Below are positions 10,242 to 19,077 of a DNA stretch of 64,000 nt, one piece after another (the first letter of the stretch is position 1; every line of letters begins with the position of its first letter). A program made the translations under genes and the position numbers. The notes under the pieces were generated by a model. That model saw only the letters and a program-made list of their open reading frames with translations, was not told the DNA's origin and ran no database searches. This DNA comes from Saccharothrix sp. NRRL B-16348. GTDB lineage: Bacteria > Actinomycetota > Actinomycetes > Mycobacteriales > Pseudonocardiaceae. The stretch covers positions 93,822 through 157,821 of the forward strand of contig NZ_LGED01000024.1 of the NCBI RefSeq assembly GCF_001280085.1. Direction: 5' to 3'.

Positions 10242-11519
10242 TTAGGCCGTTGGGGCGAGTTTCGTCGCGGCGGTGATGATGCGGTCGAACGAGTCGCCGT
10301 CCTTCGGGTCGTAAAGGCCCGCGAGCAGCTTCAGGACCAGCTTCATCAGGGTCTTGCGGGGCAGCCCGTACTTGGTCGCGGTGCGCATGACCGCGGGGTT
10401 GCCGATGAGCTTGCTGAAGACGTTGCCGAGCCGGTAGTAGCTGCCCAGGGCCTGTTCGATGCGCACCGGGTAGCCGTGCAGCGCGCGTTCACGGCTCGCG
10501 CCCTGGCGGGCCAGCGCCTGCACCGCGGACTCGGCCGCGATCCGGGCCGACTCCATGGCGTAACCGATGCCCTCGCCGTTGAACGGGTTCACCATGCCGC
10601 CCGCGTCGCCGACGAGCAGCAGGCCGTCGCGGTAGTGGGGCTTGCGATTCAGGCCCATCGGCAGGGCCGCGCCGCCGATCTTGCTCGTGGCGTTCTCCTC
10701 GCGGAAACCCCACTCCTCGGGCGTGCCGTCGAGCCAGCTCTTGAGCAGCGCTCGGTAGTCCGTGGTGCCGTAGGCCTTCGAGGTGCTGAGGATGCCGAGG
10801 CCCACGTTCACGGTGCCGTCGCCCATGCCGAAGATCCAGCCGTAGCCGGGCAGCAGGACGTCGTTGGCGCGGTCCCACAGCTCCAGGTGCGACTCCAGGT
10901 AGTCGTCCTTGGTGCGGGGGCTCGCGTAGTAGCGGCGGACCGCGACGCCCATCGGCTTGGCGTCGTCCTTCTGGATGCCGACGCTCAGGGCCAGGCGGGC
11001 GCTGACGCCGTCGCAGGCCAGGACGAGCGGCGCGCGGAAGGTGACCGGGGTCTTGTCCGGGCCCTGCTTGGCCGTGACGCCGACGACCCGGCCGCGCTCG
11101 ACGACCGCGCCGGTGACCGTGGTCTGCTCGTGCAGCCGGGCGCCCGCCTGCACGGCGGTCTTGGCCAGCATCTCGTCGAAGTCCTGGCGGGGGCGGACCA
11201 CGCCGTAGGGCGGGAACGTGGCCAGCTCGGGCCAGTCCAGCTCCAGCGTGACGCCGCCGCCGACCACGCGCAGGCCTCGGTTGTGCAGCCAGCCGGCTTC
11301 CTCGCGGGTGTCGATGCCCAGGTCGATCAGCTGCTTGACCCCGCGCGGGGTCAGGCCGTCGCCGCACACCTTCTCGCGCGGGAAGGTGCTCTTCTCCAGC
11401 AGCACCACGTCCAGGCCCGCGCGTGCCAGGTAGGTGGCCGCGGTGGAGCCCGCGGGCCCCGCCCCGACCACGATCACCTCGGCGTCCTCGCCTGCCTTGC
11501 GGCGGCTGGGAGTCGTCAT
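10242..11519 (-). CDS. menJ: geranylgeranyl reductase family flavoprotein, MenJ-like menaquinone reductase
   Basis: This 425-residue FAD protein belongs to the geranylgeranyl reductase family. It has the N-terminal dinucleotide-binding motif VGAGPAGSTAATYLARAG, followed by LLEKS, and the second FAD motif LLVGDAGGMVNPFNGEGIG. In Mycobacterium the homologue MenJ (Rv0561c) saturates one isoprenyl unit of menaquinone and lies close to menG and mgtA, as here. I infer the same role: making partly hydrogenated menaquinone of the kind typical of this family of bacteria. AGGAG lies just before the ATG. A Rex-like site overlaps the leader. Confidence 0.85.
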   Translation of the reverse strand: MTTPSRRKAGEDAEVIVVGAGPAGSTAATYLARAGLDVVLLEKSTFPREKVCGDGLTPRGVKQLIDLGIDTREEAGWLHNRGLRVVGGGVTLELDWPELATFPPYGVVRPRQDFDEMLAKTAVQAGARLHEQTTVTGAVVERGRVVGVTAKQGPDKTPVTFRAPLVLACDGVSARLALSVGIQKDDAKPMGVAVRRYYASPRTKDDYLESHLELWDRANDVLLPGYGWIFGMGDGTVNVGLGILSTSKAYGTTDYRALLKSWLDGTPEEWGFREENATSKIGGAALPMGLNRKPHYRDGLLLVGDAGGMVNPFNGEGIGYAMESARIAAESAVQALARQGASRERALHGYPVRIEQALGSYYRLGNVFSKLIGNPAVMRTATKYGLPRKTLMKLVLKLLAGLYDPKDGDSFDRIITAATKLAPTA

Positions 11520-11528
11520 CCCCGCTCC

Positions 11529-11546
11529 TTGTGCCCGTGTTCACAA
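11529..11546. promoter_or_regulatory. Rex-like operator in menJ leader
   Basis: On the minus strand the site reads TTGTGAACACGGGCACAA: one half is a perfect TTGTGAA and the other is GGCACAA instead of TTCACAA, so 12 of 14 consensus positions match. It ends 10 bases before the menJ ATG, next to the ribosome binding site. It starts 12 bases after a -10-like TAGACT (11564-11559), the same distance as at nuo. Confidence 0.6.
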
Positions 11547-11558
11547 AGTCCGAGGCGA

Positions 11559-11564
11559 AGTCTA
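11559..11564 (-). promoter_or_regulatory. -10-like hexamer of menJ promoter
   Basis: TAGACT on the minus strand would give a start site near 11552, upstream of the Rex-like site. No convincing -35 is seen. Confidence 0.35.
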
Positions 11565-11615
11565 CTTGCGGGTCGCTGAGGGCTTTGCCGGCTCGAGGAC
11601 TACGCGGCCGTGCGG

Positions 11616-12347
11616 CTAGGCGGTGGGGTCCGGTGCGGCTTCGGGCGCGGCTTGGGGCGGTGCGGGCTTCGTGCCGCGGTGGAGGGCGACCATGCCGCCG
11701 GTGAGGTTCATCCAGGCGACGTCCTCCCAGCCGGCGCGGGCCACGATCTCGCCGAGCGCGCGCTGGTCGGGCCACGTGCGCATGGACTCGGCGAGGTACT
11801 TGTAGGCGTCCGGGTTGGAGGACACGAACCGGGCGATGAGCGGCAGGAGCCGCAGCAGGTAGCGCATGTAGACGAAGCGGAACGGCCGGAACGTCGGCGT
11901 GGAGACCTCGCACACCACGAGCCGTCCGCCGGGCTTGACCACGCGGGCCATCTCGCGGAGGGCGGCCTCGGTGTCGTTGAAGTTGCGCAGGCCGAAGGAC
12001 ACCGTGACGGCGTCGAACGAGTTGTCGGCGAACGGCAGGCGCAGGGCGTCGGCGGCGACCTTGGGCACCGGCCGGTGCGCGCCGCCCAGCAGCATGCCGA
12101 GCGAGAAGTCGGCCGCCACGCACCACGCGCCGGAGGCGGCGTACTCGACCGTGGACACGGCCGTGCCGGCGGCCAGGTCGAGCACCTTCTCGCCGGACCT
12201 GGCGTCCAGCACCCGCCTGCTCCACTCCCGCCAGCGCCGGTCGAACCCGAGGGTCATGACGGAGTTCGTCCGGTCGTAGCCCTTGGCCACGCCGTCGAAC
12301 ATCTCGGCGACCTCGCGGGGGTTCTTGTCCAGACCTGCACGCGCCAT
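11616..12347 (-). CDS. menG: demethylmenaquinone methyltransferase (UbiE/MenG)
   Basis: MenG is the SAM-dependent C-methyltransferase that turns demethylmenaquinone into menaquinone, the last step of quinone head-group synthesis. The 243-residue protein shows the UbiE signatures: [19 protein letters not shown] near the start, the SAM-binding loop VLDLAAGTA, and [21 protein letters not shown] short Pro/Ala-rich tail follows residue 225. It is on the same strand as menJ, about 100 bases upstream of it. Its own upstream region is the 22-bp repeat array. Confidence 0.95.
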   Translation of the reverse strand: MARAGLDKNPREVAEMFDGVAKGYDRTNSVMTLGFDRRWREWSRRVLDARSGEKVLDLAAGTAVSTVEYAASGAWCVAADFSLGMLLGGAHRPVPKVAADALRLPFADNSFDAVTVSFGLRNFNDTEAALREMARVVKPGGRLVVCEVSTPTFRPFRFVYMRYLLRLLPLIARFVSSNPDAYKYLAESMRTWPDQRALGEIVARAGWEDVAWMNLTGGMVALHRGTKPAPPQAAPEAAPDPTA

Positions 12348-12397
12348 GCCGGAAGCCTAAGTGACGCCCCCAACCACGCGACCCGAACCCTGAGGAC

Positions 12398-12610
12398 CGC
12401 GTGTCCCACACTCCGGTCGCACGTGTCGAACACTCAGGACCCGCGTGTCGAACGCTCAGGTGCCGCGTGTCGAACGCTCAGGACCGCCGAGTTCAACGCT
12501 CAGGGCCACGGGCTGGCACTCGAACGTTGAATTCAGGGGTCCTCAACGTTCGACACGCGGCACCTGGAGGTTCGACACGCGCGACCTGAAGGTTCGACAC
12601 GCCGGTCAGG
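12398..12610. repeat. 22-bp tandem repeat array in two opposed orientations
   Basis: Five forward units have their cores at 12401, 12423, 12445, 12467 and 12489, exactly 22 bp apart; the core is GTGTCGAACGCTCAGG with small variations. After a centre containing CGAACGTTGA (12521-12530) and its reverse complement (12543-12552) come three reverse units with GTTCGACAC at 12548, 12570 and 12592, again 22 bp apart. The whole array could fold into a large stem-loop. It fills the gap between a glycosyltransferase stop and the menG start. There are no unique spacers, so it is not CRISPR. Short open frames across it look spurious. Confidence 0.9.
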
Positions 12611-13715
12611 TGGCGCGGAGGGCGGTGAGCATGCCGGTGACGGCGGCCTGCCAGGGGTACTCCTCGGCGCGGGCACGGGCGGCGGAGCGGCGGGTCGGTT
12701 CGGGGTGGTCCAGGAGGGTCGTGACGGCGCCGGCGAAGGCGGGGGCGTGGTCCGGCACGGCGGCGCCGCAGCCCGGCCGGACGATCTCCCGCAGGGCCGA
12801 CGAAGCCGAGACGACGACCGGGGTGCCGGAGGCCAGGGCCTCCAGGGCGGCCAGGCCGAACGTCTCGTGCGGGCCCGGCGCCAGCGACACGTCCGCCGTG
12901 GCCAGCAGGTCGGCGACGTCGGTGCGCTGGTCGACGAAGCCCAGGAACGTGACCGGCAGACCGGCGGCACGGCGTTCCAACGCCTCACGGCGCGGGCCGT
13001 CGCCGGCGACGACCAGCCGCACGTTGTGCCCGGCCGCGTGCAGCTCGGCCGCGGTGTCGACGCTGCGCTCCACGTGCTTCTCCGCCGACAACCGCCCGCA
13101 GTGCACGAGCAGCGCGTCCGCGCCCCGCGCCAGGTCCGCCTTCAACGACCGGTCGTGCCGGGTCGGCGTGAACGTGCGCAGGTCGACGCCGAGCGGCACG
13201 CGGGCCACGTTGCGCGCACCGATCCGGTCGAACTCCTCCCGCGCGAACTCCGTCGTGCACACGACCGTGTCGTAGGACGCGGCCATCCGCGCGTTCGCCC
13301 AGTCCGCGCCCCGCCGCGCCAACGGCGTGGGCAGCAGGAACTGCTCCAGCAGCCGGTCCAGCCGCTCGTGCGAGATCACCACGCTCGGCACCCCCCGCTC
13401 CGCCGCCCACCGACCCATCCCGCGCAACGTGAGCCGGTCCGACACCTCCAGCCGGTCGGGCGCCAGGTGGTCGAGCAGCGTCCGCACGCGCCACGGGTCC
13501 ACCGCCCGGTACCCGCCGGTGCCGGGGATGCGCGGCGCGGGCAACGTCACGCGCCGGACGCCGGGCGACAGCTCCTCGTCGGCGTGCGCGGGACCCGGGA
13601 CGACCAACGTGACCCGGTGCCCGTTCGCCGCGTAACCGCCGCCGAGGTGGTGCAGCGCCGTGCGCAGGCCACCGGAACGCGGACCGTAGAAGTTGGCCAG
13701 CTGGACGATCTTCAT
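12606..13715 (-). CDS. GT4-family glycosyltransferase
   Basis: This 369-residue protein has the two-domain GT-B fold of family GT4. The N-terminal donor-independent half begins MKIVQLANFYGPRSGGLRTAL. The C-terminal half has LLVHCGRLSAEKHVERSVD, the VVAGDGPRREALE segment, and the catalytic-region motif GPHETFGLAALEALASGTPVV, where the EX7E glutamates lie. The acceptor is unknown. It sits just downstream of mgtA with a duplicated leader, so the two probably act on the same cell-envelope glycolipid pathway. That role is inference from context. Confidence 0.85.
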   Translation of the reverse strand: MKIVQLANFYGPRSGGLRTALHHLGGGYAANGHRVTLVVPGPAHADEELSPGVRRVTLPAPRIPGTGGYRAVDPWRVRTLLDHLAPDRLEVSDRLTLRGMGRWAAERGVPSVVISHERLDRLLEQFLLPTPLARRGADWANARMAASYDTVVCTTEFAREEFDRIGARNVARVPLGVDLRTFTPTRHDRSLKADLARGADALLVHCGRLSAEKHVERSVDTAAELHAAGHNVRLVVAGDGPRREALERRAAGLPVTFLGFVDQRTDVADLLATADVSLAPGPHETFGLAALEALASGTPVVVSASSALREIVRPGCGAAVPDHAPAFAGAVTTLLDHPEPTRRSAARARAEEYPWQAAVTGMLTALRAT

Positions 13716-13748
13716 GCGTGCCCGATCCTCAAGCGTGCCCGATCCTCA
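13716..13748. repeat. 17-bp-period duplication carrying the ribosome binding site
   Basis: GCGTGCCCGATCCTCA occurs at 13716-13731 and again at 13733-13748. On the minus strand each copy contains GAGGATCGGGCACGC, so the glycosyltransferase downstream has two tandem GAGGA sites, one well placed before its ATG. The second copy includes the mgtA stop codon. Confidence 0.85.
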
Positions 13749-14861
13749 TGCCGCACGACGTTCCGGCAGGTCCAGCACGGCCGCGTAGTGGCCGAGCAGC
13801 TCGTCGCACACGGCCGACCACGTGCGCCCGCGCACCCACCGCCGGGCCGCCTGCCCGAACTGGCGGCGGCGCAGCGGGTCGCCCAGCTCCACCACCGCCC
13901 GCCGGAGCTGCGCGTCGTCGGCGAACAGGTAGCCGGTGTTGGGTTGCACCAGGTCACGCGGCCCGCCCGCGTCCGGCGCGACCACCGGCACACCGCTGGC
14001 CAACGCCTCCTGCACGGCCTGGCAGAACGTCTCGTGCGGGCCCGTGTGCACGAACACGTCCAAGCTCGCGTACGCGGCGGCCAAGTCCGTGCCGCTCTTG
14101 AACCCGAGGAACGCCGCGCCCGGCAGCTCCTGCCGCAACTGCGCCTCGCCCGGCCCCTCGCCGACCACCACCAGCCGCACACCGGGCAGGTCGGCGAGCG
14201 CGGCGAGCCGGTCGACCCGCTTCTCCGGCGACAGCCTGCCCACGTACCCGACCAGCAGTTCGCCGTCCGGCGCCAGCGAGGCGCGCAACGCGTCGTCCCG
14301 CCGGGAGGGGTGGAACAGCTCGACGTCCACACCGCGCCCCCACCGGTGCACGCGCGGCACGCCGTGCTCCTGGAGCGCTGCCACGGCCCACGTCGACGGC
14401 GCGAGCGTGCGGTCGGCCTGCGCGTGCAGCCGACGCGTCCAGCGCCAGGCGGCACGGGCGGTGAGGCCGAGGCCGTAGTGACCGGCGAACCCGGCGATGT
14501 CGGTCTGGTAGACCGCGACCGTCGGGATGCCCAGCCTGCGTGCCGCGGACAGGCCGCGCGCGCCCATCACGAACGGGCTCGCCAGGTGCACGACGTCCGG
14601 CCGGAAGTCGGCCAACGCGGTCAGCACCTTGCGCGTGGGCACCCCGACGGGCAGCGAGCTGAACCTCGGCAGGTCCACCGCCGGCACCCGCACGACCGGT
14701 GTGCCGAGGTGGTGGTCCGCACCCGCGCCGGGCGCCACGACCAACGCCTGGTGACCGTGCGCTCGGAGGTGTTCCAGGACTCGCAGGACCGAGTTGGTGA
14801 CCCCGTTGACCTGGGGAAGGAAGCTCTCGGTAACGATCGCTACGCGCACGCCGATCACCAT
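13746..14861 (-). CDS. mgtA: MgtA-like GT4 mannosyltransferase
   Basis: This 371-residue GT4 enzyme closely resembles MgtA of Mycobacterium and Corynebacterium (Rv0557), which mannosylates glucuronosyl-diacylglycerol. The resemblance includes [20 protein letters not shown] at the N-terminus, [16 protein letters not shown] in the second domain, and [21 protein letters not shown] around the catalytic glutamates. In mycobacteria mgtA also neighbours menG. The track start is ATG 14861; a GTG at 14849 (VRVAIVTES) is an equally good alternative, as no strong ribosome binding site decides. Donor and acceptor are inferred from the family. Confidence 0.8.
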   Translation of the reverse strand: MVIGVRVAIVTESFLPQVNGVTNSVLRVLEHLRAHGHQALVVAPGAGADHHLGTPVVRVPAVDLPRFSSLPVGVPTRKVLTALADFRPDVVHLASPFVMGARGLSAARRLGIPTVAVYQTDIAGFAGHYGLGLTARAAWRWTRRLHAQADRTLAPSTWAVAALQEHGVPRVHRWGRGVDVELFHPSRRDDALRASLAPDGELLVGYVGRLSPEKRVDRLAALADLPGVRLVVVGEGPGEAQLRQELPGAAFLGFKSGTDLAAAYASLDVFVHTGPHETFCQAVQEALASGVPVVAPDAGGPRDLVQPNTGYLFADDAQLRRAVVELGDPLRRRQFGQAARRWVRGRTWSAVCDELLGHYAAVLDLPERRAA

Positions 14862-14993
14862 GCGGTGCCAAGGACACGGCGGCGTGACACCTCAGCGAAC
14901 GCCCGCCGAACTCCTCGCGTCGCCGTTGACGTTGGCCCCGGGTTCACCTGGAGTACGCGGCGCGGTCACTCCGTGCGGTGACACTAGGTCGGC

Positions 14994-15821
14994 ATGACCG
15001 TCTTGTCGTCCCGACCCGCGCAGCCCGTCGATCCCGGCCTGGTGTCGATCGCGCTGGAGATAGCGGGCCGACTCGCCAACGACGCGTCCGACGTGATCAT
15101 GGCGACCGCGGGGCGCGGTGCGCGACCCGACGACGAGACCTCGCCGTTCGACTGGGTGACCGACACCGATCGGACGTTGGAGCGGCACACGCGGCGGGTG
15201 CTGACGGCCGAGTTCCCGGACATCCCGGTGTTCTGCGAGGACACCGACAGCGACGTGGTGAGCGACGCGGAGTTCCGCTGGGTGGTCGACCCGGTCGACG
15301 GGACCGCGAACTACGTCGCCGGTGTGCCGTGGTGCGCGTACAGCCTGGCGTTGATCGACCGGTGGGGTCCGGTCGTGGGCGTGGTCGCGGACCCGTACCG
15401 GGCCCAGATCTACGCCGCCGCGCGGGGGCGCGGCATGCGGGCGAACGGCACGCCGGTGCGGCTCGGCGACCAGGCGGTGAGCTCGATCGTGTGCACGGAG
15501 ATGACGCGGACGGGGCCGTGGCCGGGCATGGGCGAGTTCATCTCGCGGGCGGCGGTGGCGGGCACGGGCGTGCGGGTGCTGGGCTCGAAGGCCCTGGCCG
15601 TCGCCCAAGTGGCCCTGGGCCACGCCGCGGCCGCCGTCCTGGACAGCTACCACGAGTGGGACGTGGCCGGCGCGGTCGCCCTGGCCGTCGAATCGGGCGC
15701 CGCGGTCCTGGACCGAAGAGGCGAGGACGCGCCCCTGCCGGTGGACGGCCTGCTCGTGGCCATGCCGGAGGTGGCGGAGGAAGTCCTGGCCTGGTGGCAG
15801 GCGGCTTCCACGTCCCGCTAG
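14994..15821 (+). CDS. inositol monophosphatase family phosphatase
   Basis: This 275-residue enzyme belongs to the Mg2+-dependent inositol monophosphatase/HisN family. The metal-binding motif DPVDGTANYVAG, the upstream acidic residues FCEDTDSD, and the C-terminal SYHEWDVAG motif are all visible. Members hydrolyse inositol phosphate, histidinol phosphate or related sugar phosphates; sequence alone does not separate them. It is divergent from mgtA across 132 bases. An inositol role would suit the neighbouring mannolipid enzyme, but HisN activity is equally possible. Confidence 0.85.
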   Translation: MTVLSSRPAQPVDPGLVSIALEIAGRLANDASDVIMATAGRGARPDDETSPFDWVTDTDRTLERHTRRVLTAEFPDIPVFCEDTDSDVVSDAEFRWVVDPVDGTANYVAGVPWCAYSLALIDRWGPVVGVVADPYRAQIYAAARGRGMRANGTPVRLGDQAVSSIVCTEMTRTGPWPGMGEFISRAAVAGTGVRVLGSKALAVAQVALGHAAAAVLDSYHEWDVAGAVALAVESGAAVLDRRGEDAPLPVDGLLVAMPEVAEEVLAWWQAASTSR

Positions 15822-16005
15822 GCCGTTCGGCGGATGGACCGTTGATCGACTAGGCTGACCGTCGTCGAGGCCACTAGGCCTCGGAAGTGGACCCGGTTCA
15901 CCCGCCGGACGACGGGTTGCCGGGTTTCGCGCTGTCCAGGGGACTTCCAGCTCGGTGCACACCCTCGAGCAGATCCGTCACCCGACGCCTGCACTCGCCG
16001 TCGGT
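15822..16005. other. intergenic region with short hairpin
   Basis: No gene is seen between these convergent ends. A GAGGCC-ACTA-GGCCTC hairpin lies at 15867-15882, without a following T-run. It may help end transcription of the phosphatase gene. Confidence 0.4.
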
Positions 16006-16647
16006 CTAACCGTTGCCCAGGTGTGGCAGTTGTTGTTCCAGGACTTCGAGATGGGTGCGGACCGCGTCCAGGGATGCCTGGTTAAGCAGTTGGAGGGCCA
16101 CGCGGCCCACCTCGTCCTCGAACGACGTGAAGTCGTGGACGGCGGCGGCCAGGCGGTCGGTGACCGGGTGGGATTGGTCGGCGCCCAGGGCTCGGCCCAG
16201 GTCGGCGATGCGCCGCACGTCCGGCAGTTCGGCGGCGAACTGGGCGGCGATCCGTTCCAGCCACGCCCTGGCCGGTGACGCGGGCACGGTGGCCACGGCG
16301 GCGCCCACGCGGCGCACAGCCAGTTCGCAGCGGCCCACCATCGCGGACCAGCGGTCGTTCACCGGAGGCGCAAGCGGCGGCGGAGGTGGTGGCGGCAGAA
16401 GTGGGGGCATGAGCGGAGGTGGCGGGAGCCGGCGTTCCCGGGTGCGGCGGCGGACGGCGCCCACCACCAGACCCACCACGGTGCCGGGGACGCCGCCTAT
16501 CACCACGCCCACCACGCCGGACGCGATCACGGTCCCCACGATCGACGGCGGGCTCGCGTCAGTGGACGACGCGGTCAAGCCGAACGCCAGCAGCAGCGTC
16601 ATCAGCGCCGTGCCGATGAGCAGTCCCCAGAGCGCCGCCCGTCCCAT
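16006..16647 (-). CDS. membrane protein with proline-rich linker, unknown function
   Basis: I do not recognise a family. With the ATG at 16647 (MGRAALWGLLIG) the product is 213 residues. It has two hydrophobic helices within the first 75 residues, a short basic stretch, and a proline-rich linker (LPPPPLMPPLLPPPPPPPL). A soluble C-terminal domain of about 115 residues follows, predicted mostly helical and rich in Ala, Arg and Leu. An upstream start at 16716 would overlap the end of paaE and is rejected. It is 17 bases downstream of paaE and could be co-transcribed. Confidence 0.6.
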   Translation of the reverse strand: MGRAALWGLLIGTALMTLLLAFGLTASSTDASPPSIVGTVIASGVVGVVIGGVPGTVVGLVVGAVRRRTRERRLPPPPLMPPLLPPPPPPPLAPPVNDRWSAMVGRCELAVRRVGAAVATVPASPARAWLERIAAQFAAELPDVRRIADLGRALGADQSHPVTDRLAAAVHDFTSFEDEVGRVALQLLNQASLDAVRTHLEVLEQQLPHLGNG

Positions 16648-16664
16648 GCGCCCAATGTGCCAGA

Positions 16665-17699
16665 TCAGGCGTCGTAATCCACGGTAACCGCCGAGGTCAC
16701 GGCGACCGATTGGCACGTCAGGACGAAACCGGCCTCCACCTCGCGCGGCTCCAGCGCGTAGTTCCGCCGCATCTCCACCTCACCGGACACGACCAGCGCA
16801 CGGCACGTCCCGCACACGCCGCCCTTGCATGCGAACGGCAGGTCCGCGCGCACCCGCTGGGCCGCGTCGAGGATCGGCACGTCCGCCGGCAGCGGGACTT
16901 CGGTGGTCCGCCCGTCCAGGATCACGGTCGCGGTGGCGGCGGAGACAAGAGACGACTCGGCACGACGCGGCGGAGGAGGCGGTTCGTCCACGTAGAACAG
17001 CTCGTGGTGCACGTCCGACGGTGGAACGCCCAGGGACGCCAGCACGTCCTCCGCGTCCCGCACCATCCCGTACGGCCCGCACAGCCACCACGCGTCGACG
17101 TCCGCCCACGGCACCACCGTCGAGAACAGCGCCCGCAGCTTCGCCGCGTCCAACCGCCCGCTGAACAGCTCGACGTCCCGCGGCTCCCGCGACAGCACGT
17201 GCACCAGCTGGAACCGAGCCGGGTACCGGTCCTTCAGGTCCGCCAGCTCCTCGGCGAACATCACCGTGTCCGCACGCCGGTTCCCGTACAGCATCGTCAC
17301 CCGCGCACCGCCGGCCAGCACCGACGCGGCGATCGACAACGCGGGCGTGATGCCGGACCCGGCGACCACCAGCCCGTGGTGCGCCCCTCCGGACGGCGTG
17401 AAGGTGCCCAACGGCGGCAGCACCTCCAGCACGTCGCCGCGCTGCAGCCGGTCCACCAGCAGCGTCGAGAACAGCCCGCCGTCCACCCGCCGCACCCCGA
17501 TCCGCAGCGGACCGCCGGCGGGCGCGCAGATCGAGTACGACCGCCGCTCGTCGCCGTTGCGCAGGGTCAGGTACTGCCCCGGCGCGAACGCGAAGTCCGC
17601 GGCCAGCGACGGGGGCACCTCGAACGTCACCGCGACGGCGTCCGAGCACAGCTGCTCGACCGACGCGACGGTCAGCTTGTGGAACACCGGCCGCGCCAT
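16665..17699 (-). CDS. paaE: phenylacetyl-CoA epoxidase reductase subunit
   Basis: PaaE moves electrons from NADPH through FAD and a 2Fe-2S cluster to the PaaAC oxygenase that epoxidises phenylacetyl-CoA. The 344-residue protein has a flavin-binding domain (RSYSICAP), a nucleotide-binding domain (VVAGSGITPALSIA) and a C-terminal plant-type ferredoxin with CKGGVCGTCRAL plus a final Cys in FVLTCQSV. The start is the ATG at 17699, which overlaps the paaD stop as TGATG. It is the last gene of the operon. The linker has a polyproline stretch (EPPPPPRR) before the ferredoxin domain. Confidence 0.95.
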   Translation of the reverse strand: MARPVFHKLTVASVEQLCSDAVAVTFEVPPSLAADFAFAPGQYLTLRNGDERRSYSICAPAGGPLRIGVRRVDGGLFSTLLVDRLQRGDVLEVLPPLGTFTPSGGAHHGLVVAGSGITPALSIAASVLAGGARVTMLYGNRRADTVMFAEELADLKDRYPARFQLVHVLSREPRDVELFSGRLDAAKLRALFSTVVPWADVDAWWLCGPYGMVRDAEDVLASLGVPPSDVHHELFYVDEPPPPPRRAESSLVSAATATVILDGRTTEVPLPADVPILDAAQRVRADLPFACKGGVCGTCRALVVSGEVEMRRNYALEPREVEAGFVLTCQSVAVTSAVTVDYDA

Positions 17700-18190
17700 C
17701 AGATCTCCTTCACGTGCTCGAACGGCTCGGCGCAGTCCGCGCACCGGCGCAGCGCCTTGCACGCCGTCGACCCGAACCGCGACACCTCCGACGTGCGCGG
17801 CGACCCGCACCGCGGGCACGGCACCCGCTGCGACGGCGGGGTCAGGTTCAGCGGCACCGGTCCGACCGCGCGCGGCCCCAGCCGGGACGGTGGCGCGATG
17901 CCCGCCTCCCGCAGCTTGCGCAACCCGTCCTCGCTGATCCAGTCGGTGGTCCACGCGGGCGAGAGCGACAGCCGCACGTCCACCGCCGCGTACCCGGCGG
18001 CCAGCAACGTCCGCCGCAGGTCGGCCGCCATCTCGTCGAGCGCCGGGCACCCGGAGTAGGTGGGCGTGATGGTCACCGACACCCGCCCGTCGGACTCGGT
18101 CACGTCGCGCAGCACGCCGAGGTCGGCCAGCGTCAGCACCGGCAGCTCCGGGTCGCGGACCCGCGCGGCGACGTCCAGCGCGGTGCTCAC
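17699..18190 (-). CDS. paaD: phenylacetyl-CoA epoxidase assembly protein PaaD
   Basis: PaaD is needed for phenylacetyl-CoA epoxidase function, probably in metal-cluster maturation. The N-terminal half is a MIP18/DUF59 domain with TPTYSGCPALDEMAADL. The C-terminus is a cysteine motif, CPRCGSPRTSEVSRFGSTAC followed by CADC, that looks metal-binding. The start is the GTG at 18190, overlapping the paaC stop as GTGA, for 163 residues. The upstream open frame is a read-through into paaC and is not used. Confidence 0.93.
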   Translation of the reverse strand: MSTALDVAARVRDPELPVLTLADLGVLRDVTESDGRVSVTITPTYSGCPALDEMAADLRRTLLAAGYAAVDVRLSLSPAWTTDWISEDGLRKLREAGIAPPSRLGPRAVGPVPLNLTPPSQRVPCPRCGSPRTSEVSRFGSTACKALRRCADCAEPFEHVKEI

Positions 18191-19077
18191 CACTTCGCCC
18201 CCGGCAACGACCGGTGCAGGTGCTGCAGCTCGGCCAGCAGGTAGCCGAACGCCTCGGTGTGCACGCCGTCGCGCCCCGCCAGCCCGTTGACCCGCGCCGC
18301 GGGCACGTCCGCGGGCCGCGTCAGCCCCGCCGCCGCCAGCACCGCGTCCAGCACGCCGTCCACTTCGGACCGCAGCTCGGCCGGGTCGACCGCGACACCG
18401 GGCAACCGCAGCTCGACGGCGTGCGCGGTGGACAGCTCGGCCAGGAACGGCCACACCCGCTCCAGCCCCGCGCGCATCCGCCGGTGCGACTCGTCGGTGC
18501 CGTCACCGAGCCGCACGACCCACTGGGCGGCGTGGTCGCGGTGGTAGGCCAGCTCCTTCAAGCCCTTCGCCGCCACGGCCGCCAGCACCGGGTCGGCGCT
18601 CGCCCGCAGCCGCGAGTACTGCGCGACCTTCCACGACGAGAACACCAGCAGCCGCGCCACGGTGGTGGCGAAGTCACCGCCCGCGAACGGCCCGCACTCG
18701 ATCTCCGCCAGGTGCACGTTCCGGAAGTCGCGCTCGTCGCGCAGGTACGCGAGCGCGTCCTCGTCCCGGCCCGCGCCCTCGACCTCGCCCGCCCTGGTCA
18801 GCAGCATCCGGGCCTGGCCGAGCAGGTCGAGCGCGATGTTGGCCAGCGCGACGTCCTCCTCCAGCTCCGGCGCGCGGGAGCACCACTCGGCCAGCCGCTG
18901 GGACAGGACCAGCGCGTCGTCGCCGAGCATCAGGCAGTACGCGGCGAGGTCGGCGCGGTCGACGTCGGGCACCTCGCGGTCCACCCCGGCCAGCGCCTCG
19001 GAGAACCCCGTGCCGAACGCCCAGTGCGCGTCCTCATGCCCGTCGATCAGGGCTTCGTAGGCGTTATCGAAGCTCAT
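18187..19077 (-). CDS. paaC: phenylacetyl-CoA epoxidase structural subunit PaaC
   Basis: PaaC is the non-catalytic ferritin-like partner of PaaA in the epoxidase core. The 296-residue, helix-rich protein has the family segments LGDDALVLSQRLAEWCSRAPELEED, LDLLGQARMLL and LKELAYHRDHAAQWVVRLGDGTDES at the expected spacing. It overlaps paaB by four bases. Assignment is by family resemblance and operon position. Confidence 0.94.
   Translation of the reverse strand: MSFDNAYEALIDGHEDAHWAFGTGFSEALAGVDREVPDVDRADLAAYCLMLGDDALVLSQRLAEWCSRAPELEEDVALANIALDLLGQARMLLTRAGEVEGAGRDEDALAYLRDERDFRNVHLAEIECGPFAGGDFATTVARLLVFSSWKVAQYSRLRASADPVLAAVAAKGLKELAYHRDHAAQWVVRLGDGTDESHRRMRAGLERVWPFLAELSTAHAVELRLPGVAVDPAELRSEVDGVLDAVLAAAGLTRPADVPAARVNGLAGRDGVHTEAFGYLLAELQHLHRSLPGAKW

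Noticed and set aside
12398..12610. CRISPR array
   Set aside because: The repeats are directly tandem with no variable spacers, one block is inverted, and no cas genes are near.
12401..13275. Open frames starting in the 22-bp repeat array
   Set aside because: They translate repeat DNA and then run antisense to a clear glycosyltransferase.
16648..16716. Upstream start for the proline-linker membrane protein
   Set aside because: It would overlap the end of paaE and add a basic segment before the first helix; ATG 16647 is cleaner.
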